DNA of 64,000 bases from Actinomadura barringtoniae (GTDB lineage: Bacteria; Actinomycetota; Actinomycetes; Streptosporangiales; Streptosporangiaceae): the NCBI RefSeq assembly GCF_017573505.1, contig NZ_JAGEOJ010000032.1, forward strand, positions 1 to 64,000, in the 5' to 3' direction. The notes beneath the pieces were generated by a model. That model saw only the letters and a program-made list of their open reading frames with translations. It did no database searches and had not been told where the DNA came from. Below are positions 7,674 through 15,487 of the stretch, piece by piece (within the stretch, counting starts at the first letter, position 1; each line of letters starts with the position of its first letter). Position numbers and translations under genes: made by a program.

Positions 7674-8306
7674 ATGACGGCAATGATCGAGGCCCCGGCG
7701 TCTCCGGCGTCCGCGACGTCTCCCACGTCCGCGACGTCTCCCACGTCCGCGACATCCGCGGCGTCTCCGGGGTCCGCGGCGTCTCCGGGGTCCGCGACGC
7801 TGGCGGGGCGGCTGCTCGCCGACGACGAGACCGCGCTGGCCGAGTGCCAGGCCGAGTTCGGTCCCGCGCTGCGCCGCTACCTGCGCCGCCTGGTGCCCGC
7901 CGACCTGGTCGACGACGTGGTCCAGGCCGTTCTGGTGGAGCTGTGGCGCTGCCGCCACCGGCTGGACCCGGAGCAGCCCCTGCGCGGCTGGATCTTCACG
8001 ATCGCCCGCCGCCGCGCCGTCGATCAGCTGCGCGCGCGGCCCCCGGCGAGCCTGCCCCTCACGCAGGCGCTCGTTCAGGCACTCGCCCAGCCCGGCCCCG
8101 ACCCGGCCGAGCGGGTGGCGCGGGCGCAGGACGTCAGGCGCGCGCTCGCCACGCTGCCCGACGCGCAGCGCGAGGCCCTCGTGCTGGCCTACTTCGGAGA
8201 CCTGACCCAGACCGAGATCGCGGCCGCGGTCGGCGCGCCGCTCGGGACGGTCAAGGCACGGACCGCCCGCGGCCTGCGCCGCCTGGGCGCGCTGCTGGAG
8301 GCCTGA
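7674..8306 (+). CDS. litS: ECF sigma factor, LitS-like
   Basis: This 210-residue sigma factor has region 2 (LVDDVVQAVLVELWRCRHRL, RGWIFTIARRRAVDQLR) and region 4 (TLPDAQREALVLAYFGDLTQ, TEIAAAVGAPLGTVKARTARG). It carries an extra N-terminal Ala/Ser/Pro/Thr stretch of about 40 residues built from 18-base coding repeats. The ATG at 7674 has GGAGGGAG five bases upstream; ATG 7659 is an alternative. In S. coelicolor LitS is encoded beside the B12 regulator LitR and transcribes carotenoid and photolyase genes in light; the same neighbours here support that role. No carotenoid genes are in the window. Confidence 0.8.
   Translation: MTAMIEAPASPASATSPTSATSPTSATSAASPGSAASPGSATLAGRLLADDETALAECQAEFGPALRRYLRRLVPADLVDDVVQAVLVELWRCRHRLDPEQPLRGWIFTIARRRAVDQLRARPPASLPLTQALVQALAQPGPDPAERVARAQDVRRALATLPDAQREALVLAYFGDLTQTEIAAAVGAPLGTVKARTARGLRRLGALLEA
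7713..7793 (+). repeat. 18-bp coding repeats in sigma factor N-terminus
   Basis: An 18-base unit (GCGACGTCTCCCACGTCC) is repeated perfectly at 7713-7730 and 7731-7748, and a related unit (GCGGCGTCTCCGGGGTCC) at 7758-7775 and 7776-7793. Each adds six residues of Ala, Ser, Pro, Thr or Gly, so the number of units can change without a frameshift. The tail is probably disordered. Confidence 0.85.
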
Positions 8307-8311
8307 CGGCC

Positions 8312-9253
8312 ATGGAACCGACCAAGATCGAGACCACTCGCCCCCGCGTCGCCGTGTCGAGCTGCCTGCTCGGCGAGCCGGTCCGCTACAACGGCGGGCA
8401 CAGCCGCAGCCGCTTCCTGACCGACACGCTCGCCCAGCACGTCGACTGGTTCCCGCTGTGCCCGGAGATGGAGATCGGGCTGGGCGCGCCCCGGCCGACG
8501 CTCCGCCTGGTGACCGTCGGCGACGAGGACCGCCTGCGCCCGCGGAACGGCGAAGGCGACCACACCGAGGCGATGCGAGAGCTGGCCGACCGGCAGAACG
8601 CCGTGGTGGACGGCTGGGTGCTGAAGTCCAGGTCGCCCAGCTGCGGCCCGCGCGGGGTGTCGCGCTACCTGGAGAACGGAAACCCGATCGACCGCCGCGC
8701 GAGCGGGATCTTCGCGGCCCGGCTGATGACGAACCGCCCCGACCTGCCGATCGAGGAGGACGGCCGCCTGAACGACACCGTCCTGCGCGAGCACTTCGTC
8801 GAACGGATCTTCGCGCACGCCCGGCTCCGCGCGCTCTTCGACGGTGGCTGGGCGCCCCGCGACCTGGTCTCGTTCCACGCCGCGCACAAGCTCCAGCTCC
8901 TCGCGCACGACCCGTCGCTCTACCGCGTCATGGGCCGTACGGTCGCCGCCGCCGGAAGCAGCCCGCAGGCGGAGCTGGAGGCCGACTACACCGAACTGTT
9001 CGCCGCCGCGTTCGCCGTCCGGCCCACCCGCGGCCGGCACGTGAACGCGCTGCAGCACGTCTTCGGGCCGATGAGCGAACGCCTCGACGACGCGCGGCGG
9101 CACGACATCGTCGCCGTCATCGAGGCCTTCGCGCGCGGCGAGGTGCCGCGGGAGGTCCCGATGACCCTCCTGCGGCACCACGCGCGCGGCGAGGACAACG
9201 CCTACCTGCAGGCCCAGACCTACTTCGAGCCGTTCCCCAAGCACATCGCGTAG
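8312..9253 (+). CDS. DUF523/DUF1722 protein, YbgA-like
   Basis: The 313-residue protein joins an N-terminal DUF523 domain (SSCLLGEPVRYNGGHSR, CPEMEIGLGAPR, SRSPSCGPRG) to a C-terminal DUF1722 domain (FVERIFAHARLRAL, FHAAHKLQLLAHDP, YLQAQTYFEPFP). E. coli YbgA, carrying DUF1722, is encoded next to the photolyase gene, so its presence in this light and photolyase cluster is a conserved association. The biochemical role is not known to me; the conserved cysteines suggest a metal or sulfur site. It starts 5 bases after the sigma factor stop and is likely co-transcribed. Confidence 0.85.
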   Translation: MEPTKIETTRPRVAVSSCLLGEPVRYNGGHSRSRFLTDTLAQHVDWFPLCPEMEIGLGAPRPTLRLVTVGDEDRLRPRNGEGDHTEAMRELADRQNAVVDGWVLKSRSPSCGPRGVSRYLENGNPIDRRASGIFAARLMTNRPDLPIEEDGRLNDTVLREHFVERIFAHARLRALFDGGWAPRDLVSFHAAHKLQLLAHDPSLYRVMGRTVAAAGSSPQAELEADYTELFAAAFAVRPTRGRHVNALQHVFGPMSERLDDARRHDIVAVIEAFARGEVPREVPMTLLRHHARGEDNAYLQAQTYFEPFPKHIA

Positions 9254-9260
9254 AAGCGGA

Positions 9261-10046
9261 TCAGCGTCCCTCGAACTCGGGCTGCTGCTTCTTCAGGAAC
9301 GCCTCGGTCGCGTTGTGGTGGTCGGCGGTCTTCTCGCAGAGGTCCTGCAGCTCGGCCTCCTTCTCCAGGGCCGAGTCCAGGTCGTGAGTGGCGGCGTGGT
9401 CGAGCGCCTCCTTGACCGCGCCGAACGAGACGGTCGGCCCGGCGGCCAGCGTCCGCGCGAGCTCCACCGACGCCGGCGCCAGCTCGTCGGCCGCGACGAC
9501 CCGGTTGACCAGGCCGATCTCCAGCGCCTCGGGCGCCTTCACCGGCTCGGCGAGCAGCAGCAGCTCGGCGGCCTTCGTACGGCCCACCCGGCGCTGCAGG
9601 GTCCACGACATGCCGCTGTCCGGCGCCAGGCCGATCTTGGTGAACGCGGTGCCGAACGAGGCCTTCTCCGACGCGATCACCAGGTCGCAGGCCAGCGCCA
9701 GCGACGCGCCCGCACCGGCCGCCACGCCGTTCACCGCCGCGACGACGGGCTTGGGCATCCCGGCGATGGCCTTCACGACCGGGTTGTAGTGCCGGCGCAC
9801 GGTGTCGTCCAGACCCCTGCCCGCGGCGAGGTTGTCGGCGTGCTCGCGCAGGTCCTGGCCCGCGCAGAAGCCGCGCCCGGCACCGGTGATGATCACCGCG
9901 CGCACCGCCGCGTCGCCCGCCGCGCGCTCCAGCGCCGCGCCCAGCGCCTCCTTCATCTCGGCGATCAGTGCGTTGTAGGCGTCGGGCCGGTTGAGTGTGA
10001 TCGTCGCCACACCCTCGGTGACGTCGTACAGCACAGTCTCAGACAC
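9261..10046 (-). CDS. enoyl-CoA hydratase/isomerase (PaaG-like)
   Basis: The 261-residue crotonase-fold protein has GRGFCAGQDLREH, the oxyanion-hole loop NGVAAGAGASLALACD, and FTKIGLAPDSGMSW with an aspartate where PaaG-type isomerases carry theirs. PaaG isomerises the epoxide of phenylacetyl-CoA during aerobic phenylacetate breakdown. The GTG at 10046 has GAGGAGG six bases upstream. The first 8 bases overlap the end of a PaaX-family regulator, so the two are one operon. Other paa genes are absent, so a general beta-oxidation or aromatic-acid role is possible. Confidence 0.88.
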   Translation of the reverse strand: MSETVLYDVTEGVATITLNRPDAYNALIAEMKEALGAALERAAGDAAVRAVIITGAGRGFCAGQDLREHADNLAAGRGLDDTVRRHYNPVVKAIAGMPKPVVAAVNGVAAGAGASLALACDLVIASEKASFGTAFTKIGLAPDSGMSWTLQRRVGRTKAAELLLLAEPVKAPEALEIGLVNRVVAADELAPASVELARTLAAGPTVSFGAVKEALDHAATHDLDSALEKEAELQDLCEKTADHHNATEAFLKKQQPEFEGR

Positions 10047-10851
10047 CGTTGTCCTCCTCGTTACCGCGGTTCTCCAGGCAACCATCGACGAACCGGGACG
10101 CCGCGGGCAAGAGACGCGCGGCCTCGGCGTCGAAGAACCGGGCCGCTCGGATGCCCGGCCAGCCCTCCGGCAACAGGTCTGGAGGCAGTCCCGGGTCGCG
10201 GAAAAGAAACTTGCGCCATTCATGGACAAGCCTGCTGCGAATGGCGAAGGCCCGCTCGTCCGAGGGCACCCGCACATCCGACTCCGTGCCCGCCACGAAC
10301 TCCCGCGCGTCGGCCATCCACTGCTCGTACGCGCGTCCCAGACCGTCCAGATCCCACGCCCGGGCCACCAGGCCGCGCACGTCCCCCTCGTACGCCGAAA
10401 CGAACCGCTCGGCCCGCACGGACTCGGCGTTGAGCAGGGGGTCCAGTTCGCTGGAGGCGCGCGGGCCGACCCACGTGGACTCGTCCAGCCGCGCGTAGCC
10501 GAGGTAGCCCAATCCCGAGGCCAGCCGCTCGCGCCGCGCCCGGTCCCGGACGCGTTCGACCACCAGAAGGTGCCAATGCCCGTCCCACGGGCCCAGATCG
10601 CGGTAGATCCGGTGGGCCGCCTCGTCGAGCCGGCGGGCCGCGCGGGGGGTCAGCGCATACCCCGGGCCCTGCGGCAGGCGGACCGGCTCCAGCCACTCCT
10701 GGCGGACCATCCGGGACACCGCCGTGCGCACCGCCGGGGCGGCCACGCCGAGCGCCGCGAGCAGCCTGACCAGGGCCGCGATCGGTGCCCGCCCGCCCCG
10801 CTCGCGGAGGTGATCACCGTAGAGATCGAACAGCGCCGAACGAGCGTTCAT
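10039..10851 (-). CDS. PaaX-family transcriptional regulator
   Basis: The 270-residue protein begins SALFDLYGDHLRERGG, then a winged-helix region (AALVRLLAALGV, VRTAVSRMVRQEWLEP), and has the PaaX central pattern WHLLVVERVRDRARRERLA and GYLGYARL. PaaX proteins repress phenylacetate catabolic genes and are released by phenylacetyl-CoA. It overlaps the downstream hydratase by 8 bases, which suggests local control of that gene. The TnpB element inserted close to its start (about 50 bases upstream) may have displaced part of its promoter. Confidence 0.88.
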   Translation of the reverse strand: MNARSALFDLYGDHLRERGGRAPIAALVRLLAALGVAAPAVRTAVSRMVRQEWLEPVRLPQGPGYALTPRAARRLDEAAHRIYRDLGPWDGHWHLLVVERVRDRARRERLASGLGYLGYARLDESTWVGPRASSELDPLLNAESVRAERFVSAYEGDVRGLVARAWDLDGLGRAYEQWMADAREFVAGTESDVRVPSDERAFAIRSRLVHEWRKFLFRDPGLPPDLLPEGWPGIRAARFFDAEAARLLPAASRFVDGCLENRGNEEDNGV

Positions 10852-10898
10852 CGAAGATCTCCCAAGACGCCCCGCCGAGGAAGGGGATTCAGGCGGGC

Positions 10899-10926
10899 CT
10901 CACAAACTGGCATGTTAGTTTGTGAG
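10899..10926. repeat. left-end hairpin of tnpB element
   Basis: CTCACAAACT (10899-10908) and AGTTTGTGAG (10917-10926) form a perfect 10-bp inverted repeat with an 8-base loop. Subterminal hairpins like this mark IS200/IS605 ends and are recognised as single strands by the cognate TnpA. It ends two bases before the tnpB start codon, so it is also in the tnpB leader. Confidence 0.75.
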
Positions 10927-10928
10927 AC

Positions 10929-12131
10929 ATGCCCAGGACAGGTGTGAAGCGGGCGTTCAAGTACCGCTTCTATCCGACCGATGAGCAGGCGGCCGAGTTG
11001 TCGCGCACGTTCGGTTGCGTGCGCAAGGTCTACAACCTCGCTCTCGCCGCCCGTACGGAGGCATGGATCCTGAGGCAGGAACGGGTCAACTACAACGCCA
11101 CTTCGGCGATGCTGACCGCATGGAAGAAGAGCGAAGAGCTCGCCTACCTCAACGAGGTTTCGAGCGTTCCGCTGCAACAGGCGCTGCGCCATTTGCAGAT
11201 GGCATTCGCCGGTTTCTTCTCCAAACGGGCCAAGTATCCGCGCTTCAAATCCAAGCGCAAGTCGCGCGCCTCGGCCGAGTACACACGCTCGGCGTTCACC
11301 TACCGCAAAGGGGCGCTGACCCTGGCGCGGGTGGCCGGGCCGTTGGCGATCGTCTGGTCCAGACCCCTTCCAGCCGGTGCCGAACCGACCACGGTGACCG
11401 TGAGCAGAGACGGCGCGGGCCGCTGGCACGTTTCCTTGCTGTGTGAGGACGCCGCGGTCCAGCTGCTACCGGCGCTCTCCACGGCGGTCGGTATCGACGC
11501 CGGCCTCGATCACCTGCTCACGCTGTCCACCGGAGAGAAGATCGCCAACCTCCGGTCCGAACGCCGTGACCGGGAGCGGCTGGCCAAGGCCCAGCACGTT
11601 CTGTCCCGCAAGGCCAGGGGCAACGGCGCGAACCGGAGCAAGGCCCGGCAGAGGGTCGCACGCATCCATGCCCGGATCGCCGACCGGCGCCGCGACCACC
11701 TCCACAAGCTGACCACTCGACTCGTGCGCGAAAACCAAACGCTCGTGATCGAGGACCTGAATGTCCGGAACATGGTCAAGAACCGGAGACTCGCGCGCGC
11801 CATCTCCGACGCGTCCTGGTCGGAGTTCCGCAGCCTGCTGGAGTACAAAGCGCAGTGGTACGGACGCGAGGTGATCGCCGTGGACCGGTGGTTCCCGTCT
11901 TCCAAACTGTGCTCGATCTGCGGCACTCTCGCGAATGCGATGCCGCTTAATATTCGCAACTGGGTCTGCGATGGCTGTGACACGACCCATGATCGGGACG
12001 TCAATGCGGCCCGCAATTTGCTGGCGGCCGGGCGGGCCGCATCAGCCTGTGGAGACGGTGTGAGACCCCAACGGAAACCTCCGGGCGGGCGGTCGTCGGT
12101 GAAGCAGGAAACCCCGGCTCGCGAGGGCTAG
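10929..12131 (+). CDS. tnpB: TnpB RNA-guided endonuclease
   Basis: The 400-residue protein starts like typical TnpB (GVKRAFKYRFYPTDEQ) and keeps all nuclease features: RuvC-I Asp190 in GIDAGLDHLL, RuvC-II Glu275 in VIEDLNV, a CxxC...CxxC zinc ribbon (C328, C331, C347, C350) and RuvC-III in DRDVNAARN (D355/D357). TnpB proteins cut DNA next to a short motif, guided by an omega RNA from the element's right end. The intact catalytic set implies recent activity or selection. The start is ATG 10929, directly after the left-end hairpin. Confidence 0.93.
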   Translation: MPRTGVKRAFKYRFYPTDEQAAELSRTFGCVRKVYNLALAARTEAWILRQERVNYNATSAMLTAWKKSEELAYLNEVSSVPLQQALRHLQMAFAGFFSKRAKYPRFKSKRKSRASAEYTRSAFTYRKGALTLARVAGPLAIVWSRPLPAGAEPTTVTVSRDGAGRWHVSLLCEDAAVQLLPALSTAVGIDAGLDHLLTLSTGEKIANLRSERRDRERLAKAQHVLSRKARGNGANRSKARQRVARIHARIADRRRDHLHKLTTRLVRENQTLVIEDLNVRNMVKNRRLARAISDASWSEFRSLLEYKAQWYGREVIAVDRWFPSSKLCSICGTLANAMPLNIRNWVCDGCDTTHDRDVNAARNLLAAGRAASACGDGVRPQRKPPGGRSSVKQETPAREG

Positions 12132-12187
12132 GAGTCTCCCTTCCTGGCGGAAGGGAGGGGACGCCAAGGCATGAGTCTCTCGATCTG
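12040..12187 (+). ncRNA. candidate omega RNA with guide
   Basis: In characterised TnpB systems the guide RNA is made from the 3' end of tnpB and the right end of the element and finishes with about 16-20 bases of flanking DNA. Here that gives a scaffold from the last tnpB codons through the hairpin at 12136-12157 to about 12167, and a guide of roughly 12168-12187. Boundaries are approximate and based on family knowledge, not on a conserved RNA motif. Confidence 0.4.
12136..12157. repeat. right-end hairpin of tnpB element
   Basis: CTCCCTTCC (12136-12144) and GGAAGGGAG (12149-12157) pair perfectly over 9 bases around a TGGC loop. It lies five bases after the tnpB stop and is followed by GGGACGCCAA, the usual position of the IS605-family right-end hairpin. 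Confidence 0.75.
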
Positions 12188-12198
12188 GAGGCTGATCG

Positions 12199-12229
12199 TT
12201 ACCACTTCGCGCCCGGAAGACGAGATAAT
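12199..12229 (+). promoter_or_regulatory. candidate promoter of the DUF3117 gene
   Basis: GATAAT (12224-12229) matches five of six bases of the -10 consensus; the best -35 candidate, TTACCA (12199-12204), is 19 bases upstream. The pair lies about 95 bases before the DUF3117 start and just outside the TnpB element, in a patch of lower GC. Confidence 0.35.
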
Positions 12230-12323
12230 GGACCACTACTGATGACGCGGATGCGACAGGCGGCCACGCGGCCAACGGTGCCCGGAGGCCCCACGCGGCC
12301 CTAGGCAGGAAGGGGATGCACGC

Positions 12324-12491
12324 ATGGCGGCGATGAAGCCGCGGACAGGAGACGGTCCGCTCGAAGTGACCAAGGAGGGGCGCGGAATCGTCATGCGGGT
12401 CCCGCTGGAAGGCGGCGGACGCCTTGTCGTGGAGCTGTCCGCAGACGAGGCCAAGGAGCTCGGCGAGGCCCTCAAAGAGGTCGTCGGCTGA
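12324..12491 (+). CDS. DUF3117 protein
   Basis: This 55-residue protein (MAAMKPRTGDGPLEVTKEGR and onward, ending EALKEVVG) matches the actinobacterial DUF3117 family almost end to end. The function is unknown; the family is near-universal in actinobacteria, and M. tuberculosis Rv1211, next to tagA, belongs to it. The start follows AGGAAGGGG (12307-12315). It is separated from tag here by the inserted light cluster, paa pair and TnpB element. Confidence 0.9.
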   Translation: MAAMKPRTGDGPLEVTKEGRGIVMRVPLEGGGRLVVELSADEAKELGEALKEVVG

Positions 12492-12639
12492 CGCGCCGAA
12501 GGTCTCCGCGACCCCGAGATGCGGTGACGGTCCCGGCGCTCTAGCCGGGACCCTCGCCGTCTCCGCCAGAAGACCGGGCACAGAGCAACGACCGGCGGCC
12601 TGAACGGCTCGCCGGCGCACCCTAGGGGGAACCAGCAGC

Positions 12640-14115
12640 ATGCCCATCGAGACCCAGGTGACCGGTGCGGGCGGGACGCTGTCGCAGGCGGCGGAGTCCC
12701 TGAGCGCCGAGGTGGTGGCCGTCCCGATCACGTCCGGACCGGACGGCGCGGTGGCGCCGGCGGCCGAGATCGCGGCGCTGCTGCCCTTCACGCTGGACGA
12801 GCTGCTGACCCTGCACGGCGCCAAGGGCGAGGCCGGCGAGGTCGTCTCCACCCCGGTGCGGGTGGGCGGAACGGTGCGCGAACTGCTGCTGTACGGGGTG
12901 GGCGCGGCGACCCCCGCGGACCTGCGCAAGGCGGGGGCCGCACTGGCCAGGCGCGGCAAGGGCAAGTCCAATCTGGCGGCGGGCGTGCCCGCGGGCGACC
13001 TGGCCGCGTTCGTCGAGGGCGCGCTGCTCGGGTCCTACACGTTCAAGATCGGGGCGCCGCCGGCCAAGGCCAAGGCGCCGCTCGGCACGCTGACCGTGCT
13101 GACCGAGGCGGGCCCCGAGGCGAGCGCCCCCGCGATCGAACGCGGCACCGCCGTCGCACGGGCCGCCGCGCGCGCCCGCGACCTGGCCAACACCCCCTCC
13201 GGCGAGAAGGGCCCCTCCTGGCTCGCCGAGCAGGCCGAACGGGTCGCCGCCGAGAAGGGCCTCACCGCACGCGTGCGCGGCGAGAAGGAGCTGGCCGAGG
13301 GCGGCTTCGGCGGCCTGCTGGCGGTCGGCTCCGGCTCGGCCCGGCCGCCCCGGCTGATCGAGCTGTCGTACGAGCCCGAGGGCGGCTCCGACCGCCACGT
13401 GGTGCTGGTCGGCAAGGGCATCACGTTCGACAGCGGCGGCCTGTCGCTGAAGCCGAACGACAACATGAAGACGATGAAGACCGACATGGCCGGCGGCGCC
13501 GTGGTCATCTCGGTCATGGGCGCGCTGCGCGAGCTCGGCGTGAACGCCAGGGTCACCGGGCTGGTCTCGGCCGCGGAGAACATGCCGTCCGGTTCGGCCA
13601 TGCGCCCCGGCGACGTCATCACCCACTTCGGCGGCACCACCTCCGAGGTGCTGAACACCGACGCCGAGGGCCGCCTGGTGCTGGCCGACGCGCTCGCCTA
13701 CGCCGACGCCGAGCTGGACCCGGACGTGATCGTCGACGTCGCCACCCTCACCGGCGCCGCCAAGGTCGCTCTCGGCCTGCGCACCGGCGCGCTGTTCAGC
13801 AACGACGACGCGCTCGCCGAGGCCCTGACGGGTGCGGGTGGCGCGGCGGGCGAGCCGCTCTGGCGGCTGCCGCTGTCGGAGGATCTGCGCCCGGCGATCG
13901 ACTCCGACGTCGCCGACATCAACAACATCGGCAAGCCCGGCTTCGGCGGCGGCTCCATCACCGCGGCGCTGTTCCTGCGCGAGTTCGTGGGGTCGCGGAC
14001 GTGGGCGCACCTGGACGTCGCGGGCCCCGGCCGTTCCACCGCCGACGACGGCGAGATCAGCAGGGGCGCCACCGGCTTCGGCACCCGCCTGCTGCTGCGC
14101 TGGCTGACTTCCTGA
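12640..14115 (+). CDS. pepA: leucyl aminopeptidase (M17)
   Basis: The 491-residue protein has the M17 two-domain layout: a variable N-terminal domain and a C-terminal catalytic domain with VGKGITFDSGGLSLKP (metal-binding lysine and aspartate), KTDMAGGA, and NTDAEGRLVLADAL, the family signature. It removes N-terminal leucine and other residues from peptides in the cytoplasm as a hexamer with two metal ions per subunit. AGGGGGA lies upstream of the ATG at a suitable distance. Length is normal and no key residue is missing. Confidence 0.95.
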   Translation: MPIETQVTGAGGTLSQAAESLSAEVVAVPITSGPDGAVAPAAEIAALLPFTLDELLTLHGAKGEAGEVVSTPVRVGGTVRELLLYGVGAATPADLRKAGAALARRGKGKSNLAAGVPAGDLAAFVEGALLGSYTFKIGAPPAKAKAPLGTLTVLTEAGPEASAPAIERGTAVARAAARARDLANTPSGEKGPSWLAEQAERVAAEKGLTARVRGEKELAEGGFGGLLAVGSGSARPPRLIELSYEPEGGSDRHVVLVGKGITFDSGGLSLKPNDNMKTMKTDMAGGAVVISVMGALRELGVNARVTGLVSAAENMPSGSAMRPGDVITHFGGTTSEVLNTDAEGRLVLADALAYADAELDPDVIVDVATLTGAAKVALGLRTGALFSNDDALAEALTGAGGAAGEPLWRLPLSEDLRPAIDSDVADINNIGKPGFGGGSITAALFLREFVGSRTWAHLDVAGPGRSTADDGEISRGATGFGTRLLLRWLTS

Positions 14116-14257
14116 CCTCCTGACCTGCGCAGACGAAGGGTCTAGACGTCCGCGTATGCGGTCCACTCTTTCGGACATGTTCCGCGCGGCCCCGCGCCGC
14201 GAGTCTTAAAGCACGACGGAAACACCGTCTGAACTTCTGAGAGTGGAGAACACACGA

Positions 14258-14800
14258 ATGAACGCGCTGCAGACCGGCTCGCCGCGGCAGACCACTCGGC
14301 TGACGAACGCCGTGCTGGTGGCGGCCATCCTGACCACCGGCCTGGTCACCGGGGTCGAGTTCCTCTACGCGACCACGATCATGCCGGGCCTGCACGACCT
14401 CGACGACAAGACCTTCGTCGCCGCGTTCCAGGCGATCGACAAGGCGATCATGAACCCGTTCTTCATGGGGTCCTTCTTCGGCGCGGTCGTTCTCACGGCC
14501 GTCGCCGCCTTCCAGCACCGCGGTCCGGCCCTGCGCGGGGCGCTGCCCTGGCTGATCGCCGCCGCGGTGCTCTACTTCCTCGGCGTCGCGATCACGATGG
14601 CGGTCAACGTGCCGCTGAACGACGCGCTCAAGGCGGCGGGCGACCCCGGCCACATCGCGAACATCGCCAAGGTCCGCCACGACTTCCACGAGAGCCGCTG
14701 GGTGGCCTGGAACATCGTCCGGACGCTGCTGTCGCTGGCCTCGTTCGGGATCCTCTCCTGGGTCGCGGTCGCCTACCGCGCCCGCCGCACCGCCGCCTGA
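14258..14800 (+). CDS. DUF1772-family membrane protein
   Basis: The 180-residue protein has four predicted membrane helices (about 17-38, 68-85, 95-118, 150-172) and the DUF1772 arrangement with a conserved NPFFMGSFFGA segment and WNIVRTLLS near the end. The family includes anthrone oxygenase-like proteins, but most bacterial members have no known role. The ATG at 14258 is preferred because GTGGAGAA lies seven bases upstream; a GTG at 14243 would overlap that site. It is followed at once by a strong terminator. Confidence 0.78.
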   Translation: MNALQTGSPRQTTRLTNAVLVAAILTTGLVTGVEFLYATTIMPGLHDLDDKTFVAAFQAIDKAIMNPFFMGSFFGAVVLTAVAAFQHRGPALRGALPWLIAAAVLYFLGVAITMAVNVPLNDALKAAGDPGHIANIAKVRHDFHESRWVAWNIVRTLLSLASFGILSWVAVAYRARRTAA

Positions 14801-14819
14801 TCCGACGCCTACCGAAGCA

Positions 14820-14848
14820 AAGCCCCGGGGCCCAGGGCCCCGGGGCTT
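14820..14848. terminator. bidirectional intrinsic terminator
   Basis: A 13-bp perfect stem (AAGCCCCGGGGCC with GGCCCCGGGGCTT) around a 3-base loop, followed by CTTCCTTT on the plus strand. It lies between the DUF1772 gene and a convergent minus-strand gene and can end both transcripts. Confidence 0.85.
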
Positions 14849-14864
14849 CTTCCTTTGCTCGGGC

Positions 14865-15479
14865 TCACTTCTTGCGGCGGTCGATGACCGGGACCTCGTG
14901 CCGCTTGCGGGCCTCGGACACGATCTCCTTGAGGGAGGCCGACCAGCTCTGGTCGACCGCGAAGCACCAGCGGGCCGCCTCGGCGGTCGCCGGGACGTCG
15001 GGGAGGGTCAGCACGACCAGCCTGGGCCGTTCCTCCGTACGGGCGGTCTCGACCAGCTCCGCCGACGACAGCACCACCAGGTAGTCCTGCTCACCGCGCT
15101 TGGCACCCGGAACCCCGCGGCGCAGCGCGCACAGGCCGTGGATCTCGGACCAGGGGAGGACTCGGTCGGCCCTGCGCGGCAGCGGCCACCGGGCCGGGCG
15201 GCGCACGCCCTCGGTGTCGATCTCGAAGAGGGGGCGGCGGCTGATCAGGGTGCCCGCCACGGTCGACAGCCCGGCGCTGAACAGCGCGATGCCGACCACG
15301 CCGAGCGCGACGAATGCGACGCTGCCCACACTCAGGCCGCTCATCAGCCCGCCTGTGATGAACGCCACGGACGCGACGATCAGGATCAGGCAGGCGGCGA
15401 TCTGGAAGCCTCCGCGCCAGGTCATCCGGGCACGGACCTGAAAAGCGCCGCCGTCGCGTTCCGTGGAGCCGGGTTTCAT
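14865..15479 (-). CDS. hypothetical membrane protein, PH-like domain
   Basis: The 204-residue protein has two adjacent membrane helices (about residues 24-46 and 50-75) and then a soluble part beginning SRRPLFEIDTEGVRRP and LPWSEIHGLCALRRG, a pattern seen in actinobacterial membrane proteins with a bacterial PH-like domain. No catalytic motif is visible. It ends 16 bases after the terminator and begins 8 bases after the methyltransferase stop, so it is probably co-transcribed with that gene. Confidence 0.6.
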   Translation of the reverse strand: MKPGSTERDGGAFQVRARMTWRGGFQIAACLILIVASVAFITGGLMSGLSVGSVAFVALGVVGIALFSAGLSTVAGTLISRRPLFEIDTEGVRRPARWPLPRRADRVLPWSEIHGLCALRRGVPGAKRGEQDYLVVLSSAELVETARTEERPRLVVLTLPDVPATAEAARWCFAVDQSWSASLKEIVSEARKRHEVPVIDRRKK

Positions 15480-15487
15480 GCAGGCGC

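Larger units (their letters stand above)
10899..12167 (+). mobile_element. IS200/IS605-type tnpB-only element
   Basis: The element has a left-end hairpin (10899-10926), an intact tnpB gene and a right-end hairpin (12136-12157) followed by GGGACGCCAA, resembling the common IS605 right-end form with GGATGTCAA. No tnpA transposase is present, so it is a solo tnpB insertion of the IS1341 type. The right boundary is put at about 12167; the left boundary is less certain and may lie somewhat upstream of 10899. It sits between paaX and the DUF3117 gene and disrupts no recognisable gene. Confidence 0.75.

Noticed and set aside
12171..12242. 23-codon frame (MSLSIWRLIVTTSRPEDEIM) after the TnpB element
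   Set aside because: No ribosome site and it overlaps the candidate guide and promoter; too short to support.
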